A stretch of 64,000 nucleotides of DNA from CAYMZZ01 sp044463125 (GCA_044463125.1 JBIQMS010000001.1:186001-250000), one strand, 5' to 3'. Positions 51,098 through 60,625 are shown, counted from the stretch's first letter. The notes: generated from the sequence alone by a model not told the origin. A program made the numbers and translations.

Positions 51098-53002
51098 CTA
51101 CTTCAGTAATTCATACACAGCACTTTCACCGGATGCAATTTCCAGGGCATTGAGCGCTATTGTTTCGCCCGACACCACATGGCGGGCCTTGCTAAAGCCC
51201 TTCGTCCTTTCGGCATAAACCGCCCAATCCGGCTTTACGGCTTTGTTGCCGGTATTGGCCACTACCATCACCGTTTGCTTTGCATCGTAGCGGAAATAGG
51301 CATAGAATCCGGAACGGGGAACGAATTGCATCAGTTTTCCCGTTGTAAGGGCCGATGATTTCTTCCGGAATTGCGCCAGCCGGCTCACCCATTGAAAGGC
51401 CTGATTTTCCTGGTAGTTACGGCCCGACTCTTTGAATTTATTCGCATGGTCATCCGGCCATCCTCCGGGAAAATCTTCCCGAACCAGTGCATCCGTAGGG
51501 TTTTTGAAATTCTTCATCAGCACTTCCGTGCCATAATACAATTGGGGAATTCCCCGAAGCGTGAGCAACCAGGTAAGGCCCATTTTCAGCTTATGCCAGT
51601 CTTCGCCCACGGTGGAGAATACCCGGTCCATATCATGATTGTCGAGGAAAATACAATTGCGCTCCGGGTTGGCATACACAAAATCCTGAGCGAGGGTCAT
51701 GTACAGTTTATTCACCCCATCCGTCCATTCCTGCGAGCGATGCATGCCGGCGTGCATGCCGAAAGCCACCTGGAAATCGATCACGCTATTGGCATTATGC
51801 GCAAATCCGGTAGAAATTTTATTGCGGGTAAAATAGGCATTACCGATGATGCTGTTAACCCAGGCTTCGCCGAAAATGGTGATACCGGGAAACTCCCGTT
51901 CCAATGCCTCGTTCACGCGATTGAGAAAAGCTTCATCACAATACTTGTAGGTATCCACCCGCCATCCGTCGATGCCAAAATATTCGGTGGTCCACACGGC
52001 ATGTTGTAAGAGGAAATTGGCCAAATAGGGATTACGCTGATTGAGATCGGGCAGGTGATCCGTGAACCAGCCGTCGAGCATATTCTTGCGATCATATGCG
52101 GAAGCATAGGGATCAAAAATGGTTTCTTCCCGGTGATTGGGCCCGGTGAATTGTGGCCAGTTGTTGAGCCAGTCCGCCATCGGCGGATCCAGCACAAACC
52201 AGTGTTCCTTGCTCACGTGGTTGTATACCGCATCCTGAATAATTTTGATCCCTTTCTTATGGGCCGCATCAATCAGTTTTTTGTAGCCCTCGTTCCCGCC
52301 AAAGCGCTTATCCACCTGGTAGTGATCAGTAAACCAATAACCATGATAGCCGGCAATATCATTGCCCCACTCATGCATCAGGTTGGTGTTGTTCTCAATA
52401 ACGGGCGTCATCCAGATGGCGGTTACGCCCAGTTCGTTGAAATAATCCAGGTGGTTTTCAATGCCTTTGAAATCGCCGCCATGGCGCGACCATTTATTCA
52501 GGCGGTTGCTGGTTTGGTCGCGATAGCCCGGAATAATATCATTGGTTGGGTCGCCATTGCTGAAACGGTCGGGCATCATCAGGTAGATAAAATCCCTGTT
52601 ATCGACTCCCTGTACACGGCTGCGACCATTCTCCCGGCTGCGCGCCATCAGTTCATAACTGATTCGTACCGCTTTGTCGCCAGTCCCAAAAACAAATTCC
52701 CGCTTGCCCGCTTTGGCGCCGCCATCAATCAGCAAATCGAGAAAAACATAATTGGGATTTTCTACTCGATGGATCAGCTTGAGCGTAACGCCATCTGCCA
52801 GCTTCATCCCCGATGCGGGAATCTTGAGCATGGGAATACGATTGGCGATATCTTTCTCATGGATCATGAGCTGAAGATTCGGATCCTTCATGCCCACCCA
52901 CCAGTTGGAGGGATAGAAGTCCATGGCCATGCTGTTCAGAACAGCAATTACCAATACTAAAAAGATGGCGCATTTACGACTTAAATTTCTCATAACTCCC
53001 AT
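51098..53002 (-). CDS. Secreted GH13 alpha-amylase / neopullulanase (SusA-like)
   Basis: The 634-residue protein has a signal peptide (CAIFLVLVIAVLNSMAM), an N-terminal beta domain of the cyclomaltodextrinase type (about 28-125; YPSNWWVGMKDPNLQLMIH), a GH13 barrel and a C-terminal beta domain. Catalytic motifs: VTAIWMTPVIENN, AVYNHVSKEH, FGIDGWRVDTYKYC (nucleophile Asp), TIFGEAWVNS (acid/base Glu) and FLDNHDMDRV (Asp). It should cut starch or cyclodextrins in the periplasm to oligosaccharides taken up by the neighbouring MFS transporter. A second ATG at 52993 with GGAG in front is an alternative start. Confidence 0.93.
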   Translation of the reverse strand: MGVMRNLSRKCAIFLVLVIAVLNSMAMDFYPSNWWVGMKDPNLQLMIHEKDIANRIPMLKIPASGMKLADGVTLKLIHRVENPNYVFLDLLIDGGAKAGKREFVFGTGDKAVRISYELMARSRENGRSRVQGVDNRDFIYLMMPDRFSNGDPTNDIIPGYRDQTSNRLNKWSRHGGDFKGIENHLDYFNELGVTAIWMTPVIENNTNLMHEWGNDIAGYHGYWFTDHYQVDKRFGGNEGYKKLIDAAHKKGIKIIQDAVYNHVSKEHWFVLDPPMADWLNNWPQFTGPNHREETIFDPYASAYDRKNMLDGWFTDHLPDLNQRNPYLANFLLQHAVWTTEYFGIDGWRVDTYKYCDEAFLNRVNEALEREFPGITIFGEAWVNSIIGNAYFTRNKISTGFAHNANSVIDFQVAFGMHAGMHRSQEWTDGVNKLYMTLAQDFVYANPERNCIFLDNHDMDRVFSTVGEDWHKLKMGLTWLLTLRGIPQLYYGTEVLMKNFKNPTDALVREDFPGGWPDDHANKFKESGRNYQENQAFQWVSRLAQFRKKSSALTTGKLMQFVPRSGFYAYFRYDAKQTVMVVANTGNKAVKPDWAVYAERTKGFSKARHVVSGETIALNALEIASGESAVYELLK

Positions 53003-53382
53003 AGTTATATGATTTCGATTCGAAAGATTTTATACAGTTCTTATCTCCAGGTCAAATCTTCTTTTATCTGCGCGCCATACTTGCGGGATATGTCCCTTGC
53101 ACGTGGAAGAGGTTTAAAGTACAGAAGCCTTTCCCGCAGATTTGCGCAGATTTTTTTACGCAGATTTTCGCTGATTTTTTCCATTTCATGCTACCCATAA
53201 CCTGTCCATTACCAACAACCCGCCTTCTACCAATAACCCGCCTACCAATAACCCGCCCACTACGTGGGCGGAAGAGAACCATTTTTTAGAAAGCCTACTT
53301 ACAACTTACAACTTACAACTTACTACTCACGATTCACGATTCACGATTCACGACTCACGATTCACGCTCACGCTCACGCTCA
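53003..53382. repeat. Composite repeat block filling the GH13-MFS gap
   Basis: The 380-bp gap contains a CGCAGATTT block (53130-53177, the TCTGCG family), CCAATAACCCGCC repeats (53207-53260) ending in a CCGCCCAC/GTGGGCGG hairpin (53252-53271), an ACTTACA heptad tract (53295-53328) and a TCACGAT heptad tract (53325-53389). The last tract contains the stop codon of the MFS gene (53383-53385). Two small frames across it (53009-53200 and 53064-53282) are repeat-derived. No promoter box is obvious. Confidence 0.85.
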
Positions 53383-54912
53383 CTACTTCCTCGCTTCCTT
53401 TATCCTCAATGTCAACAATCCCGCCAGTATCATGGAGCAACCGCCCAATACTATGCTGTAAATGGGCTGGCCTGCAAACAGGTATTTGGTAAAAAAGCCC
53501 AGCAATGTCGCCGCCAATATTTGCGGAATTACTATGAAAAAATTGAATATGCCCATAAATACGCCCATCTTTCGAGCCGGAAGGGCCTGAGTGAGCATGG
53601 AATACGGCATGGCCAGGATACTGCACCAGGCTATGCCAACGGCCAGCATAGAAACAACAAGTACATATTTGTCTTTGAACAGGTAGAATGAGATCAAACC
53701 CAATCCTCCAATGATCAATGCCAGCATATGTGTCACGGGCCTGCCCCATTTCCGGGAAATAAAGGGTAACGCAATGGCAAAAAGGGCCGCAAAGAAATTA
53801 TAGCAGCCAAACAGGAAACCGACCCAGTTTCCCATATCATTGTAGGCTTTGGATGTGGTATCGGTGGTGCCGGCGATATGCTGTGCCAATGCGGGTGTGG
53901 AGTATATCCACATGGAAAAAAGCGCGAACCAGGTGAAGAACTGCACCCATGCCAATTTTTTCATAGTAGCAGGCAGGAAATTGAGATCATCCATTACCTC
54001 TACAAAACCATTATCCATGGAACGGGTATGTAATAATCCTGCGAGAAGTTGCAAAAGGCCAAATACCAATATACCCAGGCTGAGTACATACAATTCCTTG
54101 GCAAGTGGCTGCTCCGCCCGGGAATTGTACCAGAATAAAACTGCAGAGAGCAAGGCGCCAATCAACAGCCAGATGGTTCCTGCCTTATAGAAACGGGAAC
54201 TGGTTGTTTTAATCTGTTTTTCGTCCTCCCCTTCATTAATCTCTCCGAATGATTTCATCTCCGCCGGAGAATACTCACGAGTGGTAAAAACAGTATAGGC
54301 AACAGCTAACAAAAAAACGAGACCACCAATAATGAAGGAGATGCGAACTGAATCAGGGATAACCCCTTCCGGCGCTTCATTGCTTACGCCAAAATAAGTT
54401 AGGATTAGCGGCAACAGAGAAGAAACCACGGCACCCGTACCGATAAAGAAGCTTTGCATCGCGAAACCCTGCGTTCGCTGCGAATCAGGCAACATATCGC
54501 CCACAAATGCCCGAAAGGGTTCCATGGCTATATTGATAGCGGCATCCAGCAACCAGAGCATGATAGCGGCTACCCAAAGCGCCGTTACATTTGGAAATAC
54601 AAAAAGCGCCAGTGCGGCCAGTACAGCCCCCAGCATAAAGAAGGGCCTGCGACGTCCCCATTTTCCCATCCAGGTTTTATCGCTCACATGTCCAATAAAT
54701 GGCTGAACGATTAGTCCCGTAAGCGGTGCCGCAATCCACAAAATCGGAATGGATTCAATTTCGGCACCAAGGGTTTGAAAGATACGGCTTACGTTGGCAT
54801 TTTGTAAACCAAATGCGAACTGAATACCAAAAAAGCCGACACTCATATTCACGATCTGAGCAAAACTCAGTCGGGGCTTGGCACGCAAGGCAGAGGCAGA
54901 ATTCGATGACAT
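53383..54912 (-). CDS. MFS sugar transporter (SLC45/MalT-like)
   Basis: The 509-residue protein has twelve predicted membrane helices and the signature of the GPH/SLC45-type disaccharide transporters: IVNMSVGFFGIQFAFGLQNA, PLTGLIVQPFIGHVSDKTW, GRRRPFFMLGA, DMLPDSQRTQGFAMQSFFIG and AVGIAWCSILAMPYSMLTQ. Relatives move maltose or sucrose across the inner membrane with protons. The frame extends 16 codons upstream, but MSSNSASALRAK (ATG at 54912) is the natural start. It stands between the GH13 amylase and glgC on the same strand, which suggests maltodextrin uptake. Confidence 0.92.
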   Translation of the reverse strand: MSSNSASALRAKPRLSFAQIVNMSVGFFGIQFAFGLQNANVSRIFQTLGAEIESIPILWIAAPLTGLIVQPFIGHVSDKTWMGKWGRRRPFFMLGAVLAALALFVFPNVTALWVAAIMLWLLDAAINIAMEPFRAFVGDMLPDSQRTQGFAMQSFFIGTGAVVSSLLPLILTYFGVSNEAPEGVIPDSVRISFIIGGLVFLLAVAYTVFTTREYSPAEMKSFGEINEGEDEKQIKTTSSRFYKAGTIWLLIGALLSAVLFWYNSRAEQPLAKELYVLSLGILVFGLLQLLAGLLHTRSMDNGFVEVMDDLNFLPATMKKLAWVQFFTWFALFSMWIYSTPALAQHIAGTTDTTSKAYNDMGNWVGFLFGCYNFFAALFAIALPFISRKWGRPVTHMLALIIGGLGLISFYLFKDKYVLVVSMLAVGIAWCSILAMPYSMLTQALPARKMGVFMGIFNFFIVIPQILAATLLGFFTKYLFAGQPIYSIVLGGCSMILAGLLTLRIKEARK

Positions 54913-54963
54913 GGCAATCGTTGAATAAAGGCAAGATACAACAATATGTAATAAGTACACATA

Positions 54964-55010
54964 TTCCGAATTACATCAGGAAACCTCCGGTTTCCTGATG
55001 TAATTCGGAA
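54964..55010. repeat. Perfect 22-bp inverted repeat between glgC and the MFS gene
   Basis: Positions 54964-54985 are the exact reverse complement of 54989-55010, with a 3-nt TCC loop. It has no T-run on the minus strand side that would make a normal terminator, and it is unrelated to the heptad families. It sits 28 bp downstream of the glgC stop and 51 bp upstream of the MFS start, so it may be an operator, an mRNA-processing hairpin or a terminator of a different type. Confidence 0.92.
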
Positions 55011-55038
55011 GCGGCGATGGATAGGACTTTAGCAAAGA

Positions 55039-56319
55039 CTAGATTACAAATCCATTGGGTATAATTGCTCCCTTCTTCACCACCACTATGCCATCTTTAA
55101 TGGTATAAAGCGGTTGATCGGTATTCTCCAGGTGGGGGCCGCCATTGATGCGCACATCATCGCCAATACGGCAGTTCTTATCGAGAATGGCATTTTTTAT
55201 ATAGCAACGATTACCAATGCCCAGGAGTGGAATGCCCCTTGCCTGGTCAAGCGCGATATCCTGCAGGGTTTCATAATAATCATTACCCATGAGGTAAGAA
55301 CTGACCACCGTAGTGCCGTGCCCAATGCGGGAACGAATACCAACCACACATTGGTCCATGCGCGAAGCATTGATGATGGAACCTTCGGCAATCACGGTTT
55401 TTTCAAGGGTAGTGCCACTCACTTTGGCGGGTGGCAACATACGTGCGCGGGTATAAATGGAGCGGTTATTATCGAAGAGATTGAAGTCCGGGAGATCGGC
55501 GGTGAGGCCCAGGTTGGCTTCAAAGAAGGAATAGATATTACCGATATCCGTCCAGTAACCTTCATACTGGTAGGACGCTACTTTACATTTATCAATCGCT
55601 TCCGGAATAATTTCTTTCCCAAAGTCGGTGGCATCCACATAGAGGTTTTGCAGATAATCCATCAGCAGACTGCGATTGAAAATATAAATACCCATGGAAG
55701 CGAGGTATTTTCTTCCCGCACGTCGCATGTCGTCGCCAGTATCGCTTTCCCATTCGCCCAGTATCTCTTTTTTGGGTTTTTCGATAAATGAGGTAATTAA
55801 TCCGGACTCATCTTTTTTCAGGATACCAAACTCCGGTGCTTCCCTATCCCCCACCGGAATGGTAGCGATGGAGATATCAGCGCCGGTAGCTTTGTGGTTA
55901 TCGAGCATTTCCTGGAAATCCATTTGATAGAGCTGATCACCGGAAAGTATCAGGATATAATCGCTATCGAAGGGTGCTATATGTCGGAGGCTCTGCCTTA
56001 CCGCATCCGCTGTTCCCTGGTACCAGGTAGGGTTATCTGGCGTTTGCTCTGCCGCCAGAATGTCCACAAAGGCGGAGCTAAAGGCGCTGAAATGATAGGT
56101 GTTTTTGATATGTCGGTTAAGAGAGGCTGAATTGAATTGCGTGAGCACAAACATCCGGTTGATTCCCGAGTTCATGCAGTTGGAAATAGGAATATCCACC
56201 AACCGGTATTTGCCCGCAATAGGAACCGCGGGTTTGGAACGACTTGCGGTAAGTGGGTAAAGACGGGAGCCGGCTCCTCCTCCAAGTATCACACTAACAA
56301 TTTCTTTGGCTATTGACAT
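55039..56319 (-). CDS. glgC: Glucose-1-phosphate adenylyltransferase
   Basis: GlgC makes ADP-glucose, the committed step of glycogen synthesis. The 426-residue protein has the nucleotide-binding start VILGGGAGSRLYPLTASRSKPAVP, YRLVDIPISNCMNSGI, the WYQGTADAVRQSL motif, ILSGDQLYQMD, FIEKPKKEILGEW and a C-terminal left-handed beta helix (SIINASRMDQCVVGIRSRIG). Allosteric-site residues cannot be judged without alignment. It follows glgA by 83 bp on the same strand and is followed by the 22-bp hairpin and the MFS gene. Confidence 0.97.
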   Translation of the reverse strand: MSIAKEIVSVILGGGAGSRLYPLTASRSKPAVPIAGKYRLVDIPISNCMNSGINRMFVLTQFNSASLNRHIKNTYHFSAFSSAFVDILAAEQTPDNPTWYQGTADAVRQSLRHIAPFDSDYILILSGDQLYQMDFQEMLDNHKATGADISIATIPVGDREAPEFGILKKDESGLITSFIEKPKKEILGEWESDTGDDMRRAGRKYLASMGIYIFNRSLLMDYLQNLYVDATDFGKEIIPEAIDKCKVASYQYEGYWTDIGNIYSFFEANLGLTADLPDFNLFDNNRSIYTRARMLPPAKVSGTTLEKTVIAEGSIINASRMDQCVVGIRSRIGHGTTVVSSYLMGNDYYETLQDIALDQARGIPLLGIGNRCYIKNAILDKNCRIGDDVRINGGPHLENTDQPLYTIKDGIVVVKKGAIIPNGFVI

Positions 56320-56402
56320 GGCAATCTGGTTTAGGTATTTAACGCAAAAGTTAAGGAAGAAATAGCATAGAAAACGCAGCTATGAAAAATAATGCCGCCT
56401 CT

Positions 56403-57824
56403 TTATTTCAGCGACTGATAAATATCAATATACTGTTGCGCGGATGAATCCCAGCTATGGTCGATGGTCATCATATGGCTGCGCATCCATTGGTACAGGT
56501 CGGGCTTATGTTCATACAAATCGATGGCCCTGCCTACGGAATAGGTTATATCCCAAACACTGGCCTGGTCGAAGCGGATACCATAGCCCTGCCAGTCGCC
56601 AAAATCGCGGATGGTGTCTTTCAGTCCGCCCACACTGCGTACCATCGGAACTGTTCCATAGCGTAGCGCATACATCTGATTTAATCCACAGGGCTCCACC
56701 CGGCTGGGCATCAGCAGGAAATCGGCACCGGCATAAATCATATGACTCAGCGGTTCACTATAGCCAATATAGGAATTGTAATAGCCATGAAACTGCTGCT
56801 TCATGTGATCGAGTTCCTCTTCCAATTGCGGCTCGCCCGAACCCAATACCAGGAAATTGGCTTTGCCATGATGGTGATAGATGGACTGGCTGATGGCATC
56901 CGGCAACAGGTCAGCCGCCTTCTCCCCTACCAATCGTCCTATGAATGCAACGAGTGGCTTATCGGGATCCAGGCCAAACTGACCGCAGATCTCTTTTTTA
57001 TTTTTCTTCTTGCCACGGTCTACCAACTCGCGGTCATAATTTTTTGCGAGATAAGTGTCGGTCTCCGGATTCCATACCTGTGTATCGATCCCGTTGAGGA
57101 TACCGAGGCTTTTGCCCCTTTCGTATTCAAAAAGGTTTTCCAGTCCATTGGCCGATTCCCGCAGTTCACCGAGGTAAGAAGGGCTCACGGTGGTTACTTT
57201 CCAGGCGCATTTCACTGCTGATGCGAGTGGATTGATGGTATTGTTCCAATCGAGCATGCCCCAATTCCAGCTATCATAGGACGGCAGATAGTAATATTTA
57301 TCCCAGCCCATCCAGCCCTGGTATTGGCCGTTGTGCACGGTGAATACAGAAGGAATACCCGCGAGCTTGTTGCGAAAAGCATAGCAATACTTCATCATAA
57401 AAGGGATGAGACCCGTATGATGATCGTGGCAATGGATTACATCGGGTGAATGTTCCCAATGATTGATCCAGTCGCAGAAGGCGGTTTGAAAAGCCACAAA
57501 GCGCTCGGTGTCGTCATCGTAACCATATATCTTTTCGCGATCGAGCAAGCCATTGATGTCAATTAAATACAAATCGAAACCCAGCTTATTGGTTTTCTCG
57601 CGGATCACGCTATAGTGAAACCAGTGCGAACCCAGGTGTTGACCACCTTCGTGCACCAGTTCCCATTGATTGTTGTAGAGAAATTTGGTGCGATACATGG
57701 GCATCACCACTTTGGTTACATGGCCCAGTTCTGCCTGGTATTTGGGCAGGGCGCCCACCACATCACCCAAACCGCCGGCCTTGGCTACAGGATAACATTC
57801 CGCTGCTACGTGTACTATTTCCAT
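56403..57824 (-). CDS. glgA: Glycogen synthase
   Basis: GlgA adds glucose from ADP-glucose to the growing alpha-1,4 chain. The 473-residue GT5 enzyme has the N-terminal KxGGL motif in VHVAAECYPVAKAGGLGDVVGAL (the lysine binds ADP-glucose), VFTVHNGQYQG, VTTVSPSYLGEL, GILNGIDTQVWNPETD, AFIGRLVGEKAADLL and the C-terminal SRVEPCGLNQMYALRYGTVP. Its start is fixed by this N-terminal motif. It is the first gene of the glgA-glgC-MFS-GH13 run, divergent from the sugar MFS gene at 57960. Confidence 0.96.
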   Translation of the reverse strand: MEIVHVAAECYPVAKAGGLGDVVGALPKYQAELGHVTKVVMPMYRTKFLYNNQWELVHEGGQHLGSHWFHYSVIREKTNKLGFDLYLIDINGLLDREKIYGYDDDTERFVAFQTAFCDWINHWEHSPDVIHCHDHHTGLIPFMMKYCYAFRNKLAGIPSVFTVHNGQYQGWMGWDKYYYLPSYDSWNWGMLDWNNTINPLASAVKCAWKVTTVSPSYLGELRESANGLENLFEYERGKSLGILNGIDTQVWNPETDTYLAKNYDRELVDRGKKKNKKEICGQFGLDPDKPLVAFIGRLVGEKAADLLPDAISQSIYHHHGKANFLVLGSGEPQLEEELDHMKQQFHGYYNSYIGYSEPLSHMIYAGADFLLMPSRVEPCGLNQMYALRYGTVPMVRSVGGLKDTIRDFGDWQGYGIRFDQASVWDITYSVGRAIDLYEHKPDLYQWMRSHMMTIDHSWDSSAQQYIDIYQSLK

Positions 57825-57959
57825 GATGGGAATTTAGCAAAGATTATTTGTATTCAATTTAGTATGTTTTTGCTAATGCCTGTTCGGTTTGAACTAAAAA
57901 TTTTTCGCTAACTGAAAACTGTTTATTTTGAGGGCTTAATTACAAACCGACGAATTGCT

Positions 57960-59570
57960 ATGAACCAACAAGCTAAGATACCTACCAACTATGGTGCGCT
58001 GGGTACGCTGGTAACCGTTTTCTTTTTCTGGGGTTTTATCGCCGCATCCAACAGCATTTTTATTCCGTTTTGTAAATCACATTTTGAGCTTACGCAGTTT
58101 GAATCGCAATTGATTGGCTCCGCATTCTATGGAGCTTATTTCATTGGCTCACTGGTGCTATTCCTGTTGTCGAATGTATTGGGATATGATATCCTGAACC
58201 GAATCGGTTATAAGAAGGGAATTATTTACGGGCTGCTGATATCTGTTGTGGGGGCCTTGTTGATTATTCCATCCGCTAACGCCAATTCGTTTCCCGCAAT
58301 CCTCGGAGCTTTCTTTGTGGTAGCCCTAGGATTTTCCTTACAACAAACAGCCGCACAACCATTCGCCATTGCATTGGGTGATCCGGCAACCGGTTCGCAT
58401 CGCCTGAATCTGGGCGGTGGCGTAAATTCTTTTGGTACTACCCTCGGGCCCATTATCGTTAGCTATTTCCTCTTCGGCTCCATCGGAACGCCTGAGAAAG
58501 AGGTAACCGTTACCAATATCAACAATCTTTATATGATTGTGGCAGGTGTATTTCTGGCAGTAGCTTTATTTTTTGCATTTTCCAAATTGCCTTCTGGCAA
58601 GAATGATGAACCATTTGAAAAAGGAAATAAAGCCGCAGGCTCGCTGTTGGCAATGACGGGATTGATTATTGCCATCATAATAGTAGGTCAACTTACTGAA
58701 ATCCCCAAACTGCCATTGCTGATTATCACCTTGCTCGTGGTGGTAGGCATTTTGTTCGCGTCCAACTCCAGTGCACAACGCAGTTCAGCCGGATGGGGTG
58801 CGATGAAGTATCCTCAGTTGATCTTCGGGATGTTGGGCATATTCGTGTATGTGGGTGTGGAAGTAACGATCGATAATAATTTTGGTGCATTGCTGAAGAC
58901 TCCGGGTTATATGACCGAATTAGGTATGGATGAAAGCGAGATATCGCACTATGTATCCCTTTACTGGGGAAGCTTGATGATTGGGCGTTGGACGGGTGCG
59001 GTGAGTGTTTTCAACCTGAAAGGCACCGCAAAAATTATTGCGCGAATAGTAGTGCCATTCGTCGCCTTCGCTGTTGTTCTTTTCGTCAACAGCCTTTATG
59101 GAAGTGATGTATCTGACGTATATGCATATGCTATCTGTGTGGCCATCGCTATAGCGGCTTTTTTCTACGGACAGGAGAAGCCGGTAAAAACGCTGGTTAC
59201 AGTGGCAGTGCTGGCGGCCCTATCCATGCTGATTGGTGTAGCTACAAAAGGCCTGGTATCCGTATACGCCTTCATGGCGGGCGGACTGTTTTGCTCGGTA
59301 ATGTGGCCCTGTATTTTCGCTTTGGGTGTGGCAGGTTTGGGTAAATACACGAGCCAGGGCAGTGCCTTCCTGATTATGATGATTCTGGGTGGTGCCATTA
59401 TTCCGCCGCTTCAGGGATCTTTGGGTGATATGTCGAGCATTGGTATGCATTACTCGTATTTGTTGGCAGCGGCCTGCTTCATTTTCCTGGCATGGATGGC
59501 TTTGAAAACAAAATCAGTGCTCAGCAAACAGGGTCTCAATTTCGATGAGCAAATTGGTGGAGGTCACTAA
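57960..59570 (+). CDS. Sugar MFS transporter, FucP/GluP-like
   Basis: The 536-residue inner-membrane protein matches the fucose/glucose-galactose transporter group: FFFWGFIAASNSIFIPFCKSH, GYKKGIIYGLLISVVGALL, LQQTAAQPFAIALGDPATGS, LNLGGGVNSFGTTLGPII and, in the second half, GVEVTIDNNFGALLK and SLYWGSLMIGRWTGA. It should import glucose or a related sugar with protons. It lies 80 bp upstream of the ROK kinase gene on the same strand, but a terminator sits between them. Divergent from glgA. Confidence 0.93.
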   Translation: MNQQAKIPTNYGALGTLVTVFFFWGFIAASNSIFIPFCKSHFELTQFESQLIGSAFYGAYFIGSLVLFLLSNVLGYDILNRIGYKKGIIYGLLISVVGALLIIPSANANSFPAILGAFFVVALGFSLQQTAAQPFAIALGDPATGSHRLNLGGGVNSFGTTLGPIIVSYFLFGSIGTPEKEVTVTNINNLYMIVAGVFLAVALFFAFSKLPSGKNDEPFEKGNKAAGSLLAMTGLIIAIIIVGQLTEIPKLPLLIITLLVVVGILFASNSSAQRSSAGWGAMKYPQLIFGMLGIFVYVGVEVTIDNNFGALLKTPGYMTELGMDESEISHYVSLYWGSLMIGRWTGAVSVFNLKGTAKIIARIVVPFVAFAVVLFVNSLYGSDVSDVYAYAICVAIAIAAFFYGQEKPVKTLVTVAVLAALSMLIGVATKGLVSVYAFMAGGLFCSVMWPCIFALGVAGLGKYTSQGSAFLIMMILGGAIIPPLQGSLGDMSSIGMHYSYLLAAACFIFLAWMALKTKSVLSKQGLNFDEQIGGGH

Positions 59571-59595
59571 ACCAATTCAATTATATCGTACATTT

Positions 59596-59630
59596 AAGCC
59601 CCGTTCCGTTCAGGTAACGGGGCTTTCTTT
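59596..59630 (+). terminator. Terminator after the sugar MFS gene
   Basis: AAGCCCCGTT (59596-59605) pairs with AACGGGGCTT (59616-59625) around a 10-nt loop, followed by TCTTTT. It may reduce read-through into the ROK gene. Confidence 0.85.
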
Positions 59631-59650
59631 TAACACACACTTCTACAAAA

Positions 59651-60625
59651 ATGGCTGAAAAATCGATGGCAAGGCAACAACTGGCTGTGGGTATTGATAT
59701 TGGCGGCACGGGCACCAAGTTTGGGATAGTGGATCGCGATGGAAATGTACTTTTCTCCGATGAAATATCTACCCGCAAACATGATGATGTACACGGGTTC
59801 ATTGATGACCTGCATACGGCTTTATCAGTATTGATTGATAAATCCGGTGGCATTGGGCAGTTTAAGGGAATTGGCGTTGGCGCGCCCAACGGTAATTTCT
59901 ATACCGGTACCATTGAGTACGCCCCCAACCTTCCCTGGAAGGGAATCATACCCCTTGCCAAATTGCTGGAAGCCAAATTCAAATTGCCGGTAACCCTTAC
60001 CAATGATGCCAATGCGGCCGCCATCGGAGAAATGATGTACGGCGCCGCCAAGGGTATGCGTGATTTTATCATGATCACCCTGGGTACCGGGGTTGGAAGT
60101 GGTATAGTAGCCAATGGGCAACTCATTTATGGTCATGATGGCTTTGCGGGTGAACTCGGCCATACGATCATCATACCCGATGGAAGATTACATCCCGGCA
60201 CGGGCAAGAAGGGATCGCTGGAGAGCTATGCCAGCGCCACCGGCGTGCGCTATACCGCTATTGAATTGCTGGATACGACAAACGAGCCCAGCCTGCTGCG
60301 CGATGTTCCCCGCGATGAGCTCGACTCCAAAAAAGTATATGAAGCCGCCATCCAGGGCGATGCCCTGGCCCGTCATGTATATGAGTTTACCGGAAGAATT
60401 CTGGGCCTGGCATTAGCCAATGCGGTGATGTTCAGCAGCCCTGAAGCGATTGTATTATTTGGAGGACTCACCAAGGCGGGTGACCTCATCCTGAAGCCCA
60501 CTCGGGAACATATGGAAGCCAACTTGATCCAGGTATTCCAGAATAAAGTAAAGATACTGATAAGCCATCTGCGCGAATCGGATGCGGCGATTTTGGGAGC
60601 AAGCGCGTTGGCCTGGGAGAAATGA
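59651..60625 (+). CDS. ROK family sugar kinase lacking the zinc-binding cysteines
   Basis: The 324-residue cytoplasmic protein has the ROK/ASKHA ATP-binding start GIDIGGTGTKFGIVD (14-28), the catalytic-base motif TNDANAAA (Asp119), ITLGTGVGSGIV and GELGH (167-171). Most ROK glucokinases then carry a C-G-C-G-x-x-G-C-x-E zinc motif; here positions 181-191 read HPGTGKKGSLE, so all three cysteines are gone while the final glutamate remains. Glucokinase is the best guess because of the sugar transporter next door, but the altered site could mean another hexose or no zinc need. Confidence 0.88.
   Translation: MAEKSMARQQLAVGIDIGGTGTKFGIVDRDGNVLFSDEISTRKHDDVHGFIDDLHTALSVLIDKSGGIGQFKGIGVGAPNGNFYTGTIEYAPNLPWKGIIPLAKLLEAKFKLPVTLTNDANAAAIGEMMYGAAKGMRDFIMITLGTGVGSGIVANGQLIYGHDGFAGELGHTIIIPDGRLHPGTGKKGSLESYASATGVRYTAIELLDTTNEPSLLRDVPRDELDSKKVYEAAIQGDALARHVYEFTGRILGLALANAVMFSSPEAIVLFGGLTKAGDLILKPTREHMEANLIQVFQNKVKILISHLRESDAAILGASALAWEK

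Noticed and set aside
53009..53282. Small frames in the GH13-MFS gap
   Set aside because: They are composed of repeat tracts and lack any family resemblance.
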